DNA of 64,000 bases from Neohoeflea coraliihabitans (GTDB lineage: Bacteria > Pseudomonadota > Alphaproteobacteria > Rhizobiales > Rhizobiaceae). Below are positions 1 to 11,634 of the stretch, piece by piece; the first letter of the stretch is position 1; each line of letters starts with the position of its first letter. The DNA lies in assembly GCF_019334345.1 (NCBI RefSeq), contig NZ_JAHWQX010000001.1, positions 1,123,001 to 1,187,000 on the forward strand, read 5' to 3'. The notes beneath the pieces were generated by a model. It was not told the DNA's origin and made no database searches. It saw only the letters and a program-made list of their open reading frames with translations. Both the position numbers and the translations under genes were made by a program.

Positions 1-1078
1 TGCCCCCCTGAAATTCCAGGGTCTTGAGCTTGCGCTCGCGCGCCCGTCCGGCGAGATCCTTCACCTCGTTGGAAATGGCGGACAGGCTTTTTTGCTCGGC
101 ACGCCGCACGATCGGGGTGATCAGCCCGCCGGGGATCGAGACGGCAACGCCCACGTCCACCTGCTGGTGCAGGACCATCGCATCCTGGGTCCAGGACACA
201 TTGGCCTCGGCAATGTCAGCCAAGGCCATCGCGTGTGCCTTGATGATGAAATCATTCACCGACAGCTTATAGGCCGGCGTGCTGTGATCAGACAGCAAGG
301 GAGCAGCCGCGTTGAGCTCCTTCCTCAACGCCAGCAGGGCATCGATCGCGCAATCGAGTGTCAGATAGAAATGAGGGACTGTGCTCTTCGCCTCGGTGAG
401 CCGCCGGGCAATGGTCCGGCGCATGCTGTCATGGCGCCGCAGCTCATAGGTGCCCTCCTGAAAGAGATCGAGCACCTTCGCTGCGTCGGACGACGCTGTG
501 CCTGGATCCTCAGCACCCTCGGTCACGGTTCCTGGCGCCGCGACCGCAGTCGCGGCCGCGGTATTTTCCGCCGAGAATGCATCCAGATCGGCCTTGACGA
601 TCCGCCCGCGCGGGCCGGATCCGGCAACCTCTGCCAGGTCGATGCCCAGCTCCCGCGCTTTTCTACGCGCTAGCGGCGTTGCACGGACCGCACCAGACTC
701 AGCAGCCGCCTTGGATGGCGCCGCCGTCGTCGGGCTTGAGGCAGGTTGCGGCTGCAATTTTGCATCCGCCGCATCCGCCTTGTCCTGCTGCGTGTCGGCA
801 GCAGCTGCCGCCGGCTCCGGAGCGGAATCAACGGCCTCGCCCTCGCGATAGATCCAGGCAACCACTTCGCCCACCGGGATGTCAACGCCGGCCTTCCCGG
901 TTACATGACGCAACGTGCCACTTTCGGGCGCTTCGATCTCCATCGCCGCCTTGTCGGTCTCGATCTCGAACAGCACATCGCCCTTCTTGACCGCGTCGCC
1001 CTCTGCCACGCTCCAGCTGGAGATCTGTCCCGTCGCCATGTCCATGTCGACTTTCGGCAGGATAACTTCGACAGGCAT
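1..1078 (-). CDS. Dihydrolipoamide acyltransferase (E2) of a 2-oxoacid dehydrogenase complex, C-terminus beyond window
   Basis: Transfers the acyl group from E1 to CoA through a swinging lipoyl arm. My reading of the minus strand gives 359 codons with no stop before the window edge. An N-terminal lipoyl domain has the lipoylation site ETDKAAM with Lys43. After an Ala/Pro/Gln-rich linker comes an E3/E1-binding domain (about residues 131-165, with GSGPRGRI). The catalytic domain starts near residue 213 (RRHDSMRRTIARRL) and is incomplete; the HxxxDG active site would lie outside. The ATG overlaps the stop of the E1-beta gene by one base (TGATG), so translation is probably coupled. The sequence fits a pyruvate/acetoin-type E2; the exact substrate is not proven. 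Confidence 0.93.
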   Translation of the reverse strand, partial: MPVEVILPKVDMDMATGQISSWSVAEGDAVKKGDVLFEIETDKAAMEIEAPESGTLRHVTGKAGVDIPVGEVVAWIYREGEAVDSAPEPAAAAADTQQDKADAADAKLQPQPASSPTTAAPSKAAAESGAVRATPLARRKARELGIDLAEVAGSGPRGRIVKADLDAFSAENTAAATAVAAPGTVTEGAEDPGTASSDAAKVLDLFQEGTYELRRHDSMRRTIARRLTEAKSTVPHFYLTLDCAIDALLALRKELNAAAPLLSDHSTPAYKLSVNDFIIKAHAMALADIAEANVSWTQDAMVLHQQVDVGVAVSIPGGLITPIVRRAEQKSLSAISNEVKDLAGRARERKLKTLEFQGG

Positions 1079-2088
1079 CAGCGTGCTCCCATAACCAGAT
1101 CGCGTGCTGCGGAGATGATGTCGTCGACCTGTGGAACGGTCGCCTTTTCAAGCTCTGGATTATAGGGGATCGGAGTTTCCGCGCCGCCCAGACGCACGAT
1201 CGGTGCGTCGAGATAGTCGAAGGCATCGCTTTCAGCGATCATTGCGGAAATCTCGGCGCCAACCCCGAGCGTCTTGACCCCCTCGTAGACGCAAAGCAGC
1301 TTTGAGGTCTTGCAAACGCTGGCAATGACGGTCTTGCGATCCATCGGCCGAATGCAACGCAAGTCGACAACCTCGATCTCGATGCCTTCCTGCGCCAGCT
1401 TCTCGGCGGCTTCCAGGGCCTTGTGAACCATGATCGACGTCGCGACGAGCGTGAGAGCGGACCCGGATCGGCGGATCTCCGCCTTGCCGATCGGCGTCGT
1501 GTAATATCCTTCCGGGACCGGCCCCTTCGTCTTGTAGAGCAGCTTGTGCTCGAAAATCATTACCGGATCCGGGTCTTCGACCGCGGCCAGCAACAAGCCC
1601 TTGGCGTCGTGCGGTGTGGCTGGCTGCACCACCTTCAGCCCGGGCACGTGCCCCAGCCATGCCTCAAGGCTCTGGCTGTGCTGTGCCGCCGCCCCGGTGC
1701 CCGATCCGGCCGGAAAACGCATCACCACCGGCACTGAAACGGCACCGCCGAGCATGTAGCGCATCTTGGCAGCCTGGTTGACGATCTGCTCCATCGCCAG
1801 CGTGGCGAAGTCGGAGAACTGGAACTCGAAGATCGGGCGCATTCCGGTGACCGCGGCGCCGACGGCCACACCGGCACCGCCAAGTTCCGAGATCGGCGTA
1901 TCCATCACCCGCTCGGGTCCGAAGCGCTCGACCAAGTCACCGGTCACCTGAAATGCACCGCCATACACGCCGATGTCCTCGCCCATCAGGAAGACACGAT
2001 CGTCGCGTTCCATGGCGATCGCCATGGCTTCCTGGATCGCCTGGGCATAGGTGAGTTCGCGCGTTGGGGTCTCTTCTGCAGCGGCCAT
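1078..2088 (-). CDS. 2-oxoacid dehydrogenase E1 component, beta subunit
   Basis: This 336-residue protein is the transketolase-like beta half of an alpha2beta2 E1 (PdhB/AcoB/BkdB type). It completes the thiamine diphosphate site and docks to E2. Recognisable stretches are [15 protein letters not shown] at the N-terminus, [12 protein letters not shown] (about residues 35-46), [15 protein letters not shown], and a C-terminal transketolase domain with [12 protein letters not shown]. Length matches the family. It overlaps E1-alpha upstream by one base (TAATG) and E2 downstream by one base, so the three subunits form one translational unit. Pyruvate or acetoin is the most likely substrate class; branched-chain oxoacids cannot be excluded. 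Confidence 0.93.
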   Translation of the reverse strand: MAAAEETPTRELTYAQAIQEAMAIAMERDDRVFLMGEDIGVYGGAFQVTGDLVERFGPERVMDTPISELGGAGVAVGAAVTGMRPIFEFQFSDFATLAMEQIVNQAAKMRYMLGGAVSVPVVMRFPAGSGTGAAAQHSQSLEAWLGHVPGLKVVQPATPHDAKGLLLAAVEDPDPVMIFEHKLLYKTKGPVPEGYYTTPIGKAEIRRSGSALTLVATSIMVHKALEAAEKLAQEGIEIEVVDLRCIRPMDRKTVIASVCKTSKLLCVYEGVKTLGVGAEISAMIAESDAFDYLDAPIVRLGGAETPIPYNPELEKATVPQVDDIISAARDLVMGAR

Positions 2089-3122
2089 TATGCCTGCTCC
2101 GTGTATACGTATTTCTCGAGATTGGCGATTTCGGGCGACGGGCTTTCCTTGGCAAACGCGATGCCCGCCGCGATCTCCTGTTCGACGCCGGCGCGAATTT
2201 CGGCGATGCCATCATCGTCGATGACGCCGAATTCGAGCAGTTCCGCCTCGAACAGGGCGATCGGATCGCGCGAGTTCTTCCACTCTTCGATCTCCTCCTT
2301 GGTCCGGTAACGGTTGCGGTCGCTCTTCGAATGACCTCGATGACGGTAGGTCTTGCACTCGATCAGTGTTGGACCCTCGCCGGCCCGCGCCCGTTCGATG
2401 GCGGCATGCGCCGCTTCGGAGACTTCCGACAGGACGTTGCCGTCCACGATGACACCCGGCATGGAATAGGCCGCCGCGCGCTCGGCGATGTCCTTGACCG
2501 CGGTCGAGCGCTCGACCGAGGTCGACATGCCGTATTGATTGTTCTCGCAGACGAAGATCACCGGCAGTTTCCAGACGCTCGCCATGTTGAGCGCCTCATG
2601 GAACGCGCCTTCGTTGTTGGCGCCGTCGCCGAAGAACGACACCACCACTTTGCCGGTCTTCATCTTGCTGGCCGTCAGGGCCGCACCGACAGCGATCGGT
2701 ATGCCGCCGCCGACGATCCCGTTGGCGCCGAGATTGCCGGTGGATACGTCGGCGATATGCATCGAGCCACCCCGGCCGCGGCAATAGCCGGTGGTCTTGC
2801 CGAAGAATTCGGCAAACATGCGTTTGACCTCGGCGCCCTTGGCGATGCAGTGACCATGCCCGCGATGCGTCGAGGTGATCTGGTCTTCATTGCCCAGACC
2901 CATGCAGATGCCGACCGCGCTGGCCTCCTGGCCGATGGACAGATGCATCGTGCCGTGAACGAGACCGCGCATGTAGCTTTCTTCCGCGCCCTCCTCGAAC
3001 TGGCGGATCAGATGCATTTTGCGCAAAGCATCGCGCAGTTGCTCATGGCTGTAATGGCGGTACAGAAAGGGCAGATTGCGCCCTTCGCTCGCGCCGGCCT
3101 GTTTTTGCGTCCTCTTGGTCAT
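2088..3122 (-). CDS. 2-oxoacid dehydrogenase E1 component, alpha subunit (thiamine diphosphate-dependent)
   Basis: Decarboxylates a 2-oxoacid (or cleaves acetoin) with thiamine diphosphate and reductively acylates the E2 lipoyl group. The 344-residue protein has the ThDP/Mg motif from [10 protein letters not shown] (Gly165) to CENN (Asn194-Asn195), the substrate-side segment [13 protein letters not shown] and the phosphorylation-loop-like [12 protein letters not shown]. Length and order (alpha then beta as separate genes) are those of PdhA/AcoA rather than a one-chain AceE. A 76-base gap separates it from the upstream oxidoreductase gene, which probably shares the promoter. Confidence 0.93.
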   Translation of the reverse strand: MTKRTQKQAGASEGRNLPFLYRHYSHEQLRDALRKMHLIRQFEEGAEESYMRGLVHGTMHLSIGQEASAVGICMGLGNEDQITSTHRGHGHCIAKGAEVKRMFAEFFGKTTGYCRGRGGSMHIADVSTGNLGANGIVGGGIPIAVGAALTASKMKTGKVVVSFFGDGANNEGAFHEALNMASVWKLPVIFVCENNQYGMSTSVERSTAVKDIAERAAAYSMPGVIVDGNVLSEVSEAAHAAIERARAGEGPTLIECKTYRHRGHSKSDRNRYRTKEEIEEWKNSRDPIALFEAELLEFGVIDDDGIAEIRAGVEQEIAAGIAFAKESPSPEIANLEKYVYTEQA

Positions 3123-3198
3123 CCTTGGCTCCTTGAAGCGCGCGGCTTTCCGCGCCGCGACCGTCTCGCGGCGAACGACAAGTTCCGCGCGTCTTGTG

Positions 3199-4518
3199 TC
3201 ATGCTCCGTAGACGAGCTGGTCCTGCTTGGCGCGCAGCGCGGCGATCTTCGATCCGGCCGGCGGCCGGGCGTTTGTCGAGGTGATCAGTTCGCCCTTGGC
3301 GATCGGCGCGGTCACCTCGCCGCCCTGCAGCAGGCCGCAGGGAATGGCTCCGCCGGAGCGCGCTTCCTCGGCGGTCATGATCCAGGCGCGATAGCAATAT
3401 TCGCCGATGGCATCGAGCCTATCGCCCGGCTTGAGATCCTTCTTCGCCACCGCGCACACTTCCGCCACAGGCCGGGCCAGCGGCACCATGTCCGCCTTGC
3501 CGTAGAGGGCGACCCGGGCACAGGTCAGCGGCACTTCCAGTGAGGTCAGATGGTAGGGGCGGTGGAAGGTGAAGTAGGGGCCCTTGCCCATCTTGAGATC
3601 TTCCATCCGCTCGGAAACGCGCGGATGCGACATGTCGGCGACCACGAACACGCCGGGCGCCACGCCCTTGCCGATGGAATAATCGACAACGCCGACCTTG
3701 GACAGCACGCCGCCATCCGCTTCCGGCACCAGCGTCGACGACAGCTGATCCAGTGTCGCTGCCGGGCCGTGCATCCCGGGCTTGTCCGGAACCAGGCCGG
3801 TGGCATTGGCGATCGCCGCCATTTCGACCATTGTCTTCGAGCCGTCGACGAATTCGACAAGCATGCGGACATTCATGTTCCGGCGCCGCGCTTCCTCGGC
3901 ATAGTCATCCGGGATTGCATCGATGTTGAGCGGATTGTTCTTGCCCTTGCCCGCGGCAACGATGGGATAGCCCATAGCCGAAACGAACTCGACCAGTTCC
4001 ATGCAGGACGACGGCTCGTCACCGGCGCCGAGCGAATAGGTGACACCGAGACGATCGGCTTCGCTCTTCAGGAAGGCGCCGATGGTCACGTCCGCCTCGA
4101 CATTCATCATCACGAGGTGCTTGCCGCGCTCCATCGCCTTCAGGCCGATTTCAGCGCCGACGGCTGGCACGCCGGTGGCATCGATCACCACGTCGATCAG
4201 CGGATTGTCGAGCACCAGATCGGCATCGTCGGTGACAGCGACCTTGCCCGCTTCCATTGCCTCGGTCATTGCCGCGCCGCTCGTCACATCGCGGGCGTGG
4301 CCCGCCTCGCGATACGCAATATCGACGGCTTTCGTCGCGGCGGGCAGATTGAGCTCCGAAATCGCCCCGATTTCGAGCCCCGACATGTGAGCGACCTGGG
4401 TGACGATGTCGGTCCCCATCTCGCCGGAGCCGATGAGACCGATGCGGATCGGCTTTCCCGATTTTCCACGTTCATCGAGGTCACGCGCTAAACCTGTCAG
4501 CGCAACATTGGCGGCCAT
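3199..4518 (-). CDS. drl: NAD(P)-dependent oxidoreductase with C-terminal SAF-like domain, DXR-like (DRL) family candidate
   Basis: A 439-residue protein with an N-terminal Rossmann fold (IGLIGSGEMG, about residues 26-35), a middle part related to homoserine dehydrogenases (VDVVIDATG-like and GKHLVMMNVEADVTIG segments, GAGDEPSSCMELVEF) and a C-terminal SAF-like region ending with a GELITSTNA-type segment. From memory it closely resembles the Brucella abortus DRL enzyme, which converts 1-deoxyxylulose 5-phosphate to methylerythritol 4-phosphate in place of classical DXR. I cannot align it here, so function is inferred. ATG 4518 is preferred, with GGAGG eight bases upstream; an in-frame GTG precedes it. 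It is the first gene of the E1/E2 operon. Confidence 0.62.
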   Translation of the reverse strand: MAANVALTGLARDLDERGKSGKPIRIGLIGSGEMGTDIVTQVAHMSGLEIGAISELNLPAATKAVDIAYREAGHARDVTSGAAMTEAMEAGKVAVTDDADLVLDNPLIDVVIDATGVPAVGAEIGLKAMERGKHLVMMNVEADVTIGAFLKSEADRLGVTYSLGAGDEPSSCMELVEFVSAMGYPIVAAGKGKNNPLNIDAIPDDYAEEARRRNMNVRMLVEFVDGSKTMVEMAAIANATGLVPDKPGMHGPAATLDQLSSTLVPEADGGVLSKVGVVDYSIGKGVAPGVFVVADMSHPRVSERMEDLKMGKGPYFTFHRPYHLTSLEVPLTCARVALYGKADMVPLARPVAEVCAVAKKDLKPGDRLDAIGEYCYRAWIMTAEEARSGGAIPCGLLQGGEVTAPIAKGELITSTNARPPAGSKIAALRAKQDQLVYGA

Positions 4519-4554
4519 CACGATATCCTCCCCTTCAAATGGTCGCCTCAGGCC

Positions 4555-4581
4555 TATTGAACATCTGTATCCATGTCAATA
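4555..4581. promoter_or_regulatory. Imperfect palindrome overlapping a -35-like hexamer upstream of the DRL/E1/E2 operon
   Basis: On the plus strand TATTGAACAT is followed by an 8-base spacer and ATGTCAATA, giving near-symmetric arms. Read on the minus strand the right arm contains TTGACA, a perfect -35 hexamer pointing at the operon; no convincing -10 follows at 17 bases. It lies about 40 bases upstream of the DRL start codon. The symmetry and position suggest a repressor operator. The regulator is unknown. Confidence 0.4.
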
Positions 4582-4964
<383 letters not shown>

Positions 4965-5340
4965 GCGTCGTGGTCAGCGCGCTAAGACGCGATCCGGCGC
5001 TCTCTTAGCGAGATGCCGGTCCAAGCACAAGGCGAAACTGCAGGGCGGGCTGCGTGCCCATCGTCCCCACCGGCGAAAACCTCGAGAATTGCTTGACTCC
5101 CGCCCCCACCTTTTGTATCGGACGCGCAAGCGGCGTGGGAATCCTGCGCCGTTTGTCTTGGTTTGCGCGTTCTTGACCTTCCGGTCGGGCCTCGCTCGAA
5201 ACCAGACTTTACTTGGCGCCGTTCAGATCTGGTTTGCAGATTCAAACGGCGGCGATGGTTCCCAGACTGGCAAAAAGACGGCCGTCTGCCTGCGATTTGC
5301 GCGTGTGGACAGAGCCGGACGAACACGAGAAGGAAGAAAG
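4965..5340 (+). other. Leader and promoter region of the rplU operon
   Basis: 376 bases between the tRNA and rplU without a credible gene. It contains one good sigma70-like promoter (5093-5121), implying a leader of roughly 210 bases. I did not find a defined L21 autoregulatory structure. Confidence 0.4.
5093..5121 (+). promoter_or_regulatory. Candidate housekeeping promoter for rplU-rpmA
   Basis: TTGACT is followed after exactly 17 bases by TATCGG. The -35 matches the consensus at five of six positions and spacing is ideal; the -10 is weak, as is common in alphaproteobacteria. The position fits a ribosomal protein operon. Confidence 0.45.
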
Positions 5341-5988
5341 ATGTTCGCAGTCATTAAAACCGGTGGCAAGCAGTACCGCGTGTCGACCGATGATGTTTTG
5401 ACGCTTGAGAAGCTCGACGGCGAAGCCGGCGATTCGGTGGAATTTGCCGAAGTACTGATGGTTGGCGAAGGCGCCGGTGCGACCATCGGCGCGCCATTTG
5501 TCGATGGCGCCATGGTTGTCGCCGAGGTGGTCGAGCAGGGCCGTGCACGCAAGGTTCTGGCGTTCAAGAAGCGCCGCCGGCAAAACTCCAAGCGCATCCG
5601 CGGCCACCGTCAGCATCAGACGGTCGTTCGTATCACCGACATTCTGACCGATGGCGCCAAGCCCGCGAAGAAGGCTGCCAAGCCTGCAGCCAAGAAGGCC
5701 TCCGAGACGAAGCCGGCGGAGACTGCCCCGAAGACGGAAACCAAGTCGGAAGCCAAGACCGAGACAAAGAGCGCGGCGAAGAGCGCCGACAAGGGCAAGG
5801 GCGATGATCTGACCAAGGTCAAGGGCATTGGCCCCGTGGCTGCCGGACAGCTCGCCGATCACGGCATCACCTCCTTCGCGCAGCTTGCGGCACTGTCGGA
5901 TGACGAGATCGCCAAGATCGATGCAGACCTGCCGTTCAGCGCCGACCAGATCACCGATTGGCGCGATCAGGCGAAGCAACTCGCCTGA
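5341..5988 (+). CDS. rplU: 50S ribosomal protein L21 with C-terminal helix-hairpin-helix extension
   Basis: Residues 1-103 are a normal L21 that binds 23S rRNA (start [15 protein letters not shown], basic [17 protein letters not shown] segment). It is followed by a Lys/Ala/Glu/Thr-rich linker (about 104-155) and a compact domain at 156-215 with the HhH-type signature [15 protein letters not shown]. Total length is 215 residues against about 103 for ordinary L21. The start codon follows GAAGGAAG. Such L21 extensions are known in Hyphomicrobiales; their role is not established to my knowledge. An in-frame upstream extension lacks a ribosome binding site and L21 similarity. Confidence 0.97.
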   Translation: MFAVIKTGGKQYRVSTDDVLTLEKLDGEAGDSVEFAEVLMVGEGAGATIGAPFVDGAMVVAEVVEQGRARKVLAFKKRRRQNSKRIRGHRQHQTVVRITDILTDGAKPAKKAAKPAAKKASETKPAETAPKTETKSEAKTETKSAAKSADKGKGDDLTKVKGIGPVAAGQLADHGITSFAQLAALSDDEIAKIDADLPFSADQITDWRDQAKQLA

Positions 5989-6072
5989 CCAACCATCAGC
6001 CCGAGCCGGGCTCCGGTCTCAAGACGGCCGGCAACACGATAGCGTCTCAAGGGACGAAAAAGGAGCAGATCC

Positions 6073-6342
6073 ATGGCACATAAGAAAGCTGGCGGTTCCT
6101 CGCGCAATGGTCGCGATTCCGAATCCAAGCGTCTTGGCGTGAAGAAGTTCGGCGGTGAGCAGGTGCTTGCCGGCAACATCATTGTGCGTCAGCGCGGCAC
6201 CAAGTGGCATCCGGGCACCAATGTCGGCCTCGGCAAGGATCACACGATCTTTGCCACCAAGCCGGGCGTCGTGGCCTTTGCCAAAAAGGCCAACGGCCGA
6301 ACCTTCGTCTCCGTAATGGAGCCGGCGGAAGCCGCAGAATAA
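6073..6342 (+). CDS. rpmA: 50S ribosomal protein L27
   Basis: An 89-residue protein with the L27 N-terminus [16 protein letters not shown], which reaches toward the peptidyl transferase centre, and the family stretch [17 protein letters not shown]. The ribosome binding site AAAAAGGAG is close upstream. It lies 84 bases after rplU, the usual rplU-rpmA pair. No N-terminal cleavage extension of the Firmicutes kind is present. Confidence 0.98.
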   Translation: MAHKKAGGSSRNGRDSESKRLGVKKFGGEQVLAGNIIVRQRGTKWHPGTNVGLGKDHTIFATKPGVVAFAKKANGRTFVSVMEPAEAAE

Positions 6343-6413
6343 GCCGGATCCATCGTTGCGGGCCGGCGTTCCATCGACCGGCCGTTCGTCAGACGGCATT
6401 CTCCAAGGCAAGA

Positions 6414-6456
6414 GATACGGGAGGTGGGATGAAAGTCCCGCCTCCCTTTTCGTATC
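6414..6456 (+). terminator. Hairpin after rpmA, probable transcription terminator
   Basis: GATACGGGAGGTGGGA and TCCCGCCTCCC...CGTATC form a long stem with a 6-base loop (TGAAAG). A TTTT tract lies inside the right arm, next to the GC-rich core, so the upper stem plus T-tract can act as an intrinsic terminator. It separates rpmA from the GNAT gene. Confidence 0.55.
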
Positions 6457-6479
6457 TGAGCCAGTCATAGGAGAAGACC

Positions 6480-7166
6480 GTGATACAACAGATCGATTCC
6501 AGCGGCAGCAATCGGCCGCCGCCTGAGCTTGTCGACCAATTGCCGCCCGATGGACACGCCAGCCATTCAGCCAAGCCGGCGCCTGCCGACCCTGTGCCGT
6601 TGCACGATTACCCCGTGCTCAGCACCGAGCGCCTGACCCTGCGCACGCCGCGTAATGCGGACATCGATGCCATTTCCATTCTCGCCAACGATCCGGCCAT
6701 CGCATTCATGCTGCCGCATATGCCGCACCCCTATGGGCGTGCCGATGCTGCCGACTTCGTGCGAAAAGCGTGCCAGGGCGGCAATGGAAACGGCATCTAC
6801 GCCATCACCGATACGGCCACCGGACGGTTTCTCGGCTGTTGCGCCCTGCGTCCGGGTTCGACCGGCAGTGCGCTCGAGATCGGCTACTGGGTTGGCCGGC
6901 CCTATTGGGGCCGAGGCTACGCTACGGAAGCGGTGCATGCCCTGATCGATCTCGGCTTCAGGGCCACGAGCGTTGATCATGTCGATGCCAGTTGCCGGGT
7001 CACCAATCCGGCTTCGCGGCGCGTTCTGCAAAAAAGCGGCTTCCAGTTTCACGGCAGCGAGATGCTTGCCGTCATGGCGCTGAATGCCACCGTCGCCGGT
7101 GATCATTTCCGCCTTGATCGCAAGACCTGGTTGTCACTGACCACCTGGCGCACGCAGCAACCCTGA
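6480..7166 (+). CDS. GNAT family N-acetyltransferase (RimJ/RimL-like)
   Basis: A 228-residue acetyltransferase likely to use acetyl-CoA. The GNAT core begins near residue 40 with LSTERLTLRTPRNADIDAI, continues with LEIGYWVGRPYWGRGYATEAV (acetyl-CoA-binding loop) and ends with VTNPASRRVLQKSGF, as in ribosomal-protein N-acetyltransferases. GTG is the start, preceded by GGAGAAG. A GNAT between rpmA and obgE is common in Hyphomicrobiales. Substrate unknown; the position hints at a ribosome-related target, which is inference. Confidence 0.9.
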   Translation: MIQQIDSSGSNRPPPELVDQLPPDGHASHSAKPAPADPVPLHDYPVLSTERLTLRTPRNADIDAISILANDPAIAFMLPHMPHPYGRADAADFVRKACQGGNGNGIYAITDTATGRFLGCCALRPGSTGSALEIGYWVGRPYWGRGYATEAVHALIDLGFRATSVDHVDASCRVTNPASRRVLQKSGFQFHGSEMLAVMALNATVAGDHFRLDRKTWLSLTTWRTQQP

Positions 7167-7249
7167 CGCGGCGGCAGTTGGGCGCGGCATCCGGGCGCGG
7201 CAGGCCGGATCACTGCCGTGACCGGCAAGCTGCCGCGCTTTGCCTTTGA

Positions 7250-9533
<2,284 letters not shown>

Positions 9534-9624
9534 AGACCGGCACGGGTCGTGCGCCTTTACCCTCGCCCGCCGATTGCGTATGAACATGCGATCGCAGGGC
9601 CTCATGACGAACGGAAAGATCCCC

Positions 9625-10905
9625 ATGCTTGAGCGCAACGAACAAGGTGAAACGGAATCCTTGATGGCCGATATCGGCCGCCGCGCCCGTCGTGCGGCAG
9701 CGCCGCTGGCTCTTGCCGGGACCGAAGCCAAGAATACCGCGCTGCTTGCCATGGCCGAGGCCATCGAACGCGGCAGTACGGCCATCCTGGCGGCCAATGC
9801 CGACGACATGGCCCGTGCCGAGCAGACCGGGCTCGCCGCCTCCTTCAAGGATCGCTTGAAACTGACCGACGAGCGCATTGCCGCAATTGCTGCCGGCATC
9901 CGCGCCATCGCCGCCCTTCCCGACCCTGTTGGCGACGTTCTCGCCGCCTGGGAGCGCCCCAACGGCCTGCGCATCGAGCGCGTGCGTACACCGCTCGGTG
10001 TCATCGGCGTCATCTATGAAAGCCGGCCCAATGTCACCGCTGACGCCGGGGCCCTGTGTCTGAAGGCAGGAAACCCGGTGGTGTTGCGCGGCGGCTCGGA
10101 TTCGCTTGCTTCCTCGCGTGCCATTCACGCCTGTCTGGCGGAAGGCCTGACCACCGCCGGTCTGCCTGCTGACGCCATCCAGATGGTGCCGGTGCCCGAT
10201 CGGGATGCGGTCGGCGCCATGCTTTCCGGCCTGGACGGCAATCTCGATGTCATCGTGCCGCGTGGCGGCAAGACTCTCGTCGCCCGCGTCCAGCGTGAGG
10301 CGCGGGTTCCGGTCTTTGCCCATCTCGAGGGGCTCTGCCATGTCTATGTCGACCGTTCCGCCGATCCCGATATGGCCCGCCGCATCGTCACCAACGCCAA
10401 GATGCGCCGCACCGGGATTTGCGGCGCTGCCGAGACGCTGTTGCTCGATGCCCAACTGCCGGTCGAAACGAAGAGCGCCATTCTTGCCGATCTCGCTGCA
10501 GCCGGATGCACCATCCGCGGCGACGAGCATGTGCGCGCGCTGTACCCCGAGGCCGAATCAGCCTGCGAGGAAGACTGGTCGACCGAGTATCTCGACGCCA
10601 TAATCTCGGCGCGTCAGGTCGATGGCATTGCCGAGGCGCTGGCTCACATTGACCGCTATTCCTCGCATCACACCGAGGCCGTGATCGCCGAGGATCCCGA
10701 CGTCGTCGGCCGGTTTTTCAACGAGGTGGACTCGGCGATTCTGCTGCACAATGCATCCACGCAGTTCGCCGATGGCGCTGAATTCGGCATGGGCGCCGAG
10801 ATCGGCATCGCCACCGGCAAGATGCATGCGCGCGGCCCGGTTGGCGTCGAACAGCTGACCTCATTCAATTACCGGGTACGTGGCTCCGGCCAGACCAGGC
10901 CATGA
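9625..10905 (+). CDS. proA: Glutamate-5-semialdehyde dehydrogenase (gamma-glutamyl phosphate reductase)
   Basis: Reduces gamma-glutamyl phosphate to glutamate semialdehyde with NADPH. The aldehyde-dehydrogenase fold is shown by [30 protein letters not shown], the catalytic-cysteine region [14 protein letters not shown] and [23 protein letters not shown] 9625 gives 426 residues, near the family norm, with a GGAAAG element upstream; in-frame ATGs at 9604 and 9574 are possible. It forms the proB-proA pair and its end overlaps nadD. Confidence 0.97.
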   Translation: MLERNEQGETESLMADIGRRARRAAAPLALAGTEAKNTALLAMAEAIERGSTAILAANADDMARAEQTGLAASFKDRLKLTDERIAAIAAGIRAIAALPDPVGDVLAAWERPNGLRIERVRTPLGVIGVIYESRPNVTADAGALCLKAGNPVVLRGGSDSLASSRAIHACLAEGLTTAGLPADAIQMVPVPDRDAVGAMLSGLDGNLDVIVPRGGKTLVARVQREARVPVFAHLEGLCHVYVDRSADPDMARRIVTNAKMRRTGICGAAETLLLDAQLPVETKSAILADLAAAGCTIRGDEHVRALYPEAESACEEDWSTEYLDAIISARQVDGIAEALAHIDRYSSHHTEAVIAEDPDVVGRFFNEVDSAILLHNASTQFADGAEFGMGAEIGIATGKMHARGPVGVEQLTSFNYRVRGSGQTRP

Positions 10906-11542
10906 GTTGAAGGCCGCCGGACCCTCATATCAGCCGCCCTGGCTGCGCATGCCGCATGTTGAAGCCGGCATGCGCGTCGGGTTGTTTGGCGGCTCCTTCA
11001 ATCCACCGCATGCCGGTCATGTTCTCGTCTCCGAAATCGCCCTGCGGCGCATCGGACTGCAGCAGCTATGGTGGATGGTCACGCCCGGTAATCCCTTGAA
11101 AGATCATGGCAATTTGGCCGGACTTGAAGAACGCGTCACCCACAGCCAGCAGCTTGTCGATGATCCGCGCATCAAGGTGACAGCCTTCGAGGCTGCCTAC
11201 GGTTTACGCTATACCGCCGAGACCCTGGCATTCATTAAGAAGCGGCATCCATCGATCCATTTCGTCTGGATTATGGGGGCCGACAATCTTGCGGGATTTC
11301 ACCGCTGGCAGAACTGGCGCGGCATTGCCACGACCTTTCCGATCGCCGTCATCGATCGCCCCGGCTCGACGCTCTCCTATCTGTCGGCGCCGGCGGCAAA
11401 AACCTTCGCGCGGGCGCGCCTTGATGAAAGCGACGCGCGCGCCTTGCCGACTGCGCGGCCGCCGGCCTGGACCTTCATCCACGGACCGCGCTCGACACTG
11501 TCCTCGACCGCCCTGCGCGCTGCGCGGGCCGAGACAGACTGA
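10880..11542 (+). CDS. nadD: Nicotinate-nucleotide adenylyltransferase
   Basis: Adenylates nicotinate mononucleotide in NAD synthesis. The nucleotidyltransferase motif [14 protein letters not shown] (HxGH type) lies near residues 34-47, [12 protein letters not shown] follows, and the C-terminus has the ISSTxxR-like [11 protein letters not shown]. The start is uncertain: GTG 10880 overlaps proA; TTG 10907 and ATG 10949 or 10970 are in frame. The stretch before the motif (PHVEAGM) resembles other rhizobial NadD proteins, favouring a start at or upstream of 10949. Confidence 0.93.
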   Translation: MAPARPGHELKAAGPSYQPPWLRMPHVEAGMRVGLFGGSFNPPHAGHVLVSEIALRRIGLQQLWWMVTPGNPLKDHGNLAGLEERVTHSQQLVDDPRIKVTAFEAAYGLRYTAETLAFIKKRHPSIHFVWIMGADNLAGFHRWQNWRGIATTFPIAVIDRPGSTLSYLSAPAAKTFARARLDESDARALPTARPPAWTFIHGPRSTLSSTALRAARAETD

Positions 11543-11634
11543 CCTCCACGACAGATCTGAGGACAATGGCGTTGCCGCGCCACCTTGAAAACAACAGGCA
11601 GCCATGCCTATCTTAGCAAAGCGCGTTGCAAGTG

